Shown one piece after another: positions 61,410 through 64,000 of a stretch of DNA of 64,000 bases. Origin of the DNA: Nocardioides euryhalodurans. GTDB taxonomy: Bacteria > Actinomycetota > Actinomycetes > Propionibacteriales > Nocardioidaceae. The stretch's first letter is position 1; every line of letters starts with the position of its first letter. Location: assembly GCF_004564375.1 (NCBI RefSeq), contig NZ_CP038267.1, positions 3,846,501 to 3,910,500 on the forward strand, given 5' to 3'. A program made the position numbers and the translations under genes. A model generated the notes under the pieces. It did no database searches and was not told the DNA's origin. It worked only from the letters and a program-made list of their open reading frames with translations.

Positions 61410-62446
61410 TGCCGACGCGTCGGGCGTGGGAGCACGAGATCGAACCCTGGTTCATCCGCAACGGACTTCCCTACTTCGTCCCCTCGGAGCGGGCGCGGGC
61501 CAAGGATGCGCTGCGGCCGCGCCGGGCGTTGCCGCTGCTGGCGCTGGTCGTGCTGGCTGCCGTGGCCGCGTCGGCAGCCCTGACCTGGCTGACCGAGGAG
61601 GCCTCGGCCGCGCCTGCCACGCTCACGACGGTCGGCCTGCTGGCGGCAGCGGCGTACGCCGTCACCGCCCTGCGCGCCCGCCCGATCCTCGGCTGGGCGC
61701 TGCGCCGGACCCGGAGCAGCCTCCGGCAGCTGCTCCCCATGGTCACCCGGGCGCTCCCGCTGCTGCTGCTCTTCGTGACGTTCCTCTTCATCAACGCCGA
61801 GGTGTGGCAGCTCTCGGCCGAGCTCGACGGTCCCGTGATGTGGCTGACGGTGCTGCTGTTCGCCGTGATCGCCGTCGGGTTCCTGCTGGTGCGGCTGCCG
61901 GAGGAGGTCGACAAGGTCGACGACTTCATCGACCTGGACCTGGTGCGGCGGGCCACCCGGCGTACGCCGATCGAGCAGCCCGTCGCCGAGCTGCTCGACG
62001 CGCGCGGCGAGGAGCTGCCGCTCGACGAGTACGGCGACGTCCCGGGCTACGAGCGGTGGAACCTGATCCTCGTGCTGCTGGTGACCCAGGTCGCGCAGGT
62101 GCTGCTGCTGTCGCTGGCCGTGCTGGGCTTCTTCCTGGTCTTTGGCGGCATCGTGATGGAGGCCGGCGTGCAGGAGGCCTGGACGGCGCAGGACCGGGTC
62201 CACCACCTGCCCTACCTCGACAACCTGTCGGTCGAGCTCGTCCAGGTCTCGGTCTTCCTCGCGTCGTTCTCGGGGCTCTACTTCACCGTCGCGGTGATGA
62301 CGGACGAGACCTACCGCGTCCAGTTCTTCAGCGAGGTCCTGACCGAGCTGGAGCGGGCCGTCGGGGTCCGCGCCGGCTACCTGGCCCTGCGTGGCGCTGC
62401 CGAGCCGGCCACCGTCGACGACGGCGCGACACCGGCCACGGACTGA
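61409..62446 (+). CDS. Multi-pass membrane protein, unknown function
   Basis: A 345-residue protein. A polar N-terminus (MPTRRAWEHEIEPWFIRNGL) is followed by about six hydrophobic segments (two at 43-85, two at 112-160, two at 222-300). A charged middle region (VRLPEEVDKVDDFIDLDLVRR) lies between. I recognise no family motif. The ATG overlaps the ribF stop (TGATG), so it is coupled to ribF, but a functional link is not evident. Confidence 0.78.
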   Translation: MPTRRAWEHEIEPWFIRNGLPYFVPSERARAKDALRPRRALPLLALVVLAAVAASAALTWLTEEASAAPATLTTVGLLAAAAYAVTALRARPILGWALRRTRSSLRQLLPMVTRALPLLLLFVTFLFINAEVWQLSAELDGPVMWLTVLLFAVIAVGFLLVRLPEEVDKVDDFIDLDLVRRATRRTPIEQPVAELLDARGEELPLDEYGDVPGYERWNLILVLLVTQVAQVLLLSLAVLGFFLVFGGIVMEAGVQEAWTAQDRVHHLPYLDNLSVELVQVSVFLASFSGLYFTVAVMTDETYRVQFFSEVLTELERAVGVRAGYLALRGAAEPATVDDGATPATD

Positions 62447-62462
62447 CGGCCCGGGACCGCGC

Positions 62463-63626
62463 TCAGGACGCGTCGAGCGCCTGCTCGAGGTCGGTCCACA
62501 CGTCCTCGACGTGCTCGAGGCCGGCAGAGATGCGGAGCAGCGCCTCACCCGGCCGGGCGTCGGCGGTGACCGGGCGGTGGGTCAGCCCGGCGGGGTGCTG
62601 GACCAGGGTGTCGACGCCGCCGAGGGACACCGCGTGCGTGATCAGCCGGCACCGCTGGGAGACGCGGGCAGCGGCGGCCCAGCCTCCCCGGAGCTCGAAG
62701 GCCAGCAGGCTGCCGGGCCCGGACATCTGGGTGCCGACCAGGCCGAGGGGGTCGCACTCCTTGAGGCCGGGGTAGAGCACCCGGGTGACGTCGGCGCGCG
62801 TCGTGAGCCGCTCGGCGAGCAGCGCGGCGGTCTCCTGCTGGGCGCGCACCCGCAGCGGCAGCGTCTGCAGCCCCCGGTGGAGCTCGTAGGCGGCCAGCGG
62901 GTGGAGCACGCCGCCGGTGACCGCGCGGACCTGGCGCAGCCGGTTGGCCCAGGCGGGCGTCGCGGCCACCACGCCGCCCATCACGTCACCGTGGCCGCCG
63001 AAGAACTTGGTGGCCGAGTGGAGGACCAGGGTCGCGCCGTGGTGTGCGGGCTGCTGGAGCGTCGGGGTGGCGAAGGTGTTGTCCACGAGCACCGGGACGT
63101 CCCCGGCCTCGGCCACGACCGCTGCGATGTCGACCAGGTCGACAGTCGGGTTGGCCGGCGTCTCGACGACCACCAGCCCGGTGTCGGGCTGCAGCGCGGC
63201 CGCGACCGCGCCCGGGGCGGTCCACGTCACCCGCGTCCCGAGCAGGCCCGACGCGAGCACGTGGTCGGTGCCGCCGTAGAGCGGGCGTACGGCCACCACG
63301 TGCGGCCGGCCCGCGGCCACGGTCGCCACCAGCGCGGCCGACAGCGCGGCCATGCCGGAGGCGAAGGCGACCGCCTCGGCGGTCCGCTCGAGCTCGGCCA
63401 CCGCACGCTCGAACCGGTCGACGTTGGGGTTCCACAGCCGCTGGTAGACCAGCGAGTCGCCGTCCCCCGGCCGGTGCCCGGTGGCGAGCGTCTCGTACGC
63501 CGCGCCTCCCGCGTCGAGGGAGGGGAGGGGATAGGTCGTGGACAGGTCGATGGGCGGCACGTGCACGCCCCGCCCGGTGAGGTCCTCGCGGGCGGAGTGG
63601 ACAGCGATGGTGTCGAGGTGCGCCAT
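62463..63626 (-). CDS. PLP-dependent trans-sulfuration enzyme (cystathionine gamma-synthase/lyase family)
   Basis: A 387-residue Cys/Met-metabolism enzyme. The start MAHLDTIAVHSARE matches the family, with PPIDLSTTYPLPS and the PLP Lys in LHSATKFFGGHGDVMGG. Other marks are FASGMAALSAAL, YGGTDHVLAS and DNTFATPTLQQP. It could be a cystathionine gamma-synthase, gamma-lyase or methionine gamma-lyase. I choose 63626 over a longer frame to 63686. It is divergent from an Lrp/AsnC gene that may regulate it. Confidence 0.88.
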   Translation of the reverse strand: MAHLDTIAVHSAREDLTGRGVHVPPIDLSTTYPLPSLDAGGAAYETLATGHRPGDGDSLVYQRLWNPNVDRFERAVAELERTAEAVAFASGMAALSAALVATVAAGRPHVVAVRPLYGGTDHVLASGLLGTRVTWTAPGAVAAALQPDTGLVVVETPANPTVDLVDIAAVVAEAGDVPVLVDNTFATPTLQQPAHHGATLVLHSATKFFGGHGDVMGGVVAATPAWANRLRQVRAVTGGVLHPLAAYELHRGLQTLPLRVRAQQETAALLAERLTTRADVTRVLYPGLKECDPLGLVGTQMSGPGSLLAFELRGGWAAAARVSQRCRLITHAVSLGGVDTLVQHPAGLTHRPVTADARPGEALLRISAGLEHVEDVWTDLEQALDAS

Positions 63627-63671
63627 GGCACGAGACTGAGGTTTCGGCGGACCGGGCGCAACAGATCCGCA

Positions 63672-63709
63672 GATCATGCACAGCAAAGTGATTCAGCAGA
63701 GGATCATGC
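63672..63709. promoter_or_regulatory. Direct-repeat operator between the PLP enzyme and lrp genes
   Basis: GATCATGC occurs at 63672-63679 and 63702-63709, 30 bases apart, about three helical turns. It sits in the divergent control region and is a candidate binding site for the adjacent Lrp/AsnC protein. Confidence 0.45.
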
Positions 63710-63721
63710 GGTGGATCGGCG

Positions 63722-63727
63722 TACAGT
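63722..63727 (+). promoter_or_regulatory. Candidate -10 box for a leaderless lrp transcript
   Basis: TACAGT is seven bases before the GTG at 63735, with no ribosome site. Confidence 0.45.
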
Positions 63728-63734
63728 CGATGCC

Positions 63735-64000
63735 GTGCCGAAGAATCCCACGCCCCGTCCGCCCGGCCCCGCGCCCCGCGAACGACCGCTGCTCGACGAC
63801 GTCGACCGGAGCCTGGTCGCCCAGCTGCTGCGCGACGGGCGTACGCCGAACGTGGTGCTGGCGCGGGGGGCCGGGATCGCGGAGTCGACCTGCGTCGCGC
63901 GGGTGCGGTCGTTGCGGGAGCGGGGCCTGCTCGCGGGGGTCACGGCCGAGGTGGACCTCGCCCGGCTCGGACTGCCGGTGCAGGCGATGGTGGCGATCCG
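63735..64000 (+). CDS. Lrp/AsnC family transcriptional regulator, N-terminal part (3' end outside window)
   Basis: A frame open to the window end gives 88 residues. After a Pro-rich start (VPKNPTPRPPGPAPRERP) comes the AsnC-type helix-turn-helix LLDDVDRSLVAQLLRDGRTP, then AGIAESTCVARVRSLRERGL. The beginning of the RAM domain follows (EVDLARLGLPVQAMVAI). It is a different gene from the Lrp at 26584-27066. It reads away from the trans-sulfuration enzyme, so it probably controls that gene and itself in response to a sulfur amino acid or other ligand. The GTG at 63735 fits a leaderless start. Confidence 0.85.
   Translation, partial: MPKNPTPRPPGPAPRERPLLDDVDRSLVAQLLRDGRTPNVVLARGAGIAESTCVARVRSLRERGLLAGVTAEVDLARLGLPVQAMVAI

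Overview
The window is about 70 % GC and tightly packed. It uses many GTG starts and 4-base start/stop overlaps. The order of housekeeping genes is the one I know from mycobacteria and other Actinomycetota: rnhB, DUF2469, yraN, comM, dprA, xerC, M23 peptidase, rpsB, tsf, pyrH, frr, cdsA, rlmN, then dxr, rseP, ispG, a GNAT gene, proS, and rimP, nusA, ylxR, infB, rbfA, truB, ribF. Protein character and a sunset-like tail on ribosomal protein S2 suggest a Nocardioides-like actinobacterium. This is an inference; no rRNA is present to settle it. It is chromosomal sequence with no insertion sequence, phage gene, tRNA, rRNA or CRISPR array that I could find.

Layout. Bases 1-7.2 kb: the end of rnhB, a DUF2469 gene, a minus-strand TadE/TadG pseudopilin pair followed by a decayed third copy, then yraN-comM-dprA-xerC. 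Bases 7.2-16.4 kb: a secreted M23 peptidase facing a long rpsB leader, rpsB-tsf, a phospholipase D-like lipoprotein, pyrH-frr-cdsA, three small genes and rlmN. Bases 16.4-24.4 kb: accessory genes, namely a LOG-family protein, a membrane protein, a choice-of-anchor B secreted protein, a RIO kinase, a persulfide dioxygenase/rhodanese fusion and an M1 metallopeptidase interrupted by an in-frame TGA.

Bases 24.4-41.6 kb form an amine and amino-acid island between rlmN and dxr. It holds a dimethylargininase, two FAD amine oxidase-like genes, an Lrp/AsnC regulator, a PotDABC-type polyamine importer, two aldehyde dehydrogenases, a class III aminotransferase, an amidohydrolase, a saccharopine dehydrogenase-like gene and a frameshifted gabT. 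The logical reading is uptake of putrescine or a similar polyamine, oxidation or transamination to 4-aminobutanal, oxidation to GABA, then transamination to succinate semialdehyde. Three intergenic regions of the island share a CGGAATC/GATTCCG element, a candidate operator for the Lrp protein.

Bases 41.7-64 kb: dxr-rseP-ispG (isoprenoid synthesis and intramembrane proteolysis), a GH36 alpha-galactosidase on the other strand, GNAT, proS, a HAD hydrolase, a secreted M43-type metalloprotease, a ferritin-like DUF4439 gene with a lipoprotein gene, then rimP-nusA, a GH16-like gene on the other strand, ylxR-infB-rbfA-truB-ribF, a membrane protein, a Cys/Met-metabolism PLP enzyme and the start of a second Lrp/AsnC gene. 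A TANNNT box 6-8 bases before the start codon recurs at nine genes, suggesting that leaderless transcription is common here. The most notable oddities are the sunset-like S2 tail, the shared island motif, the three-copy repeat between infB and rbfA, two probable CTG start codons, and two disrupted genes.
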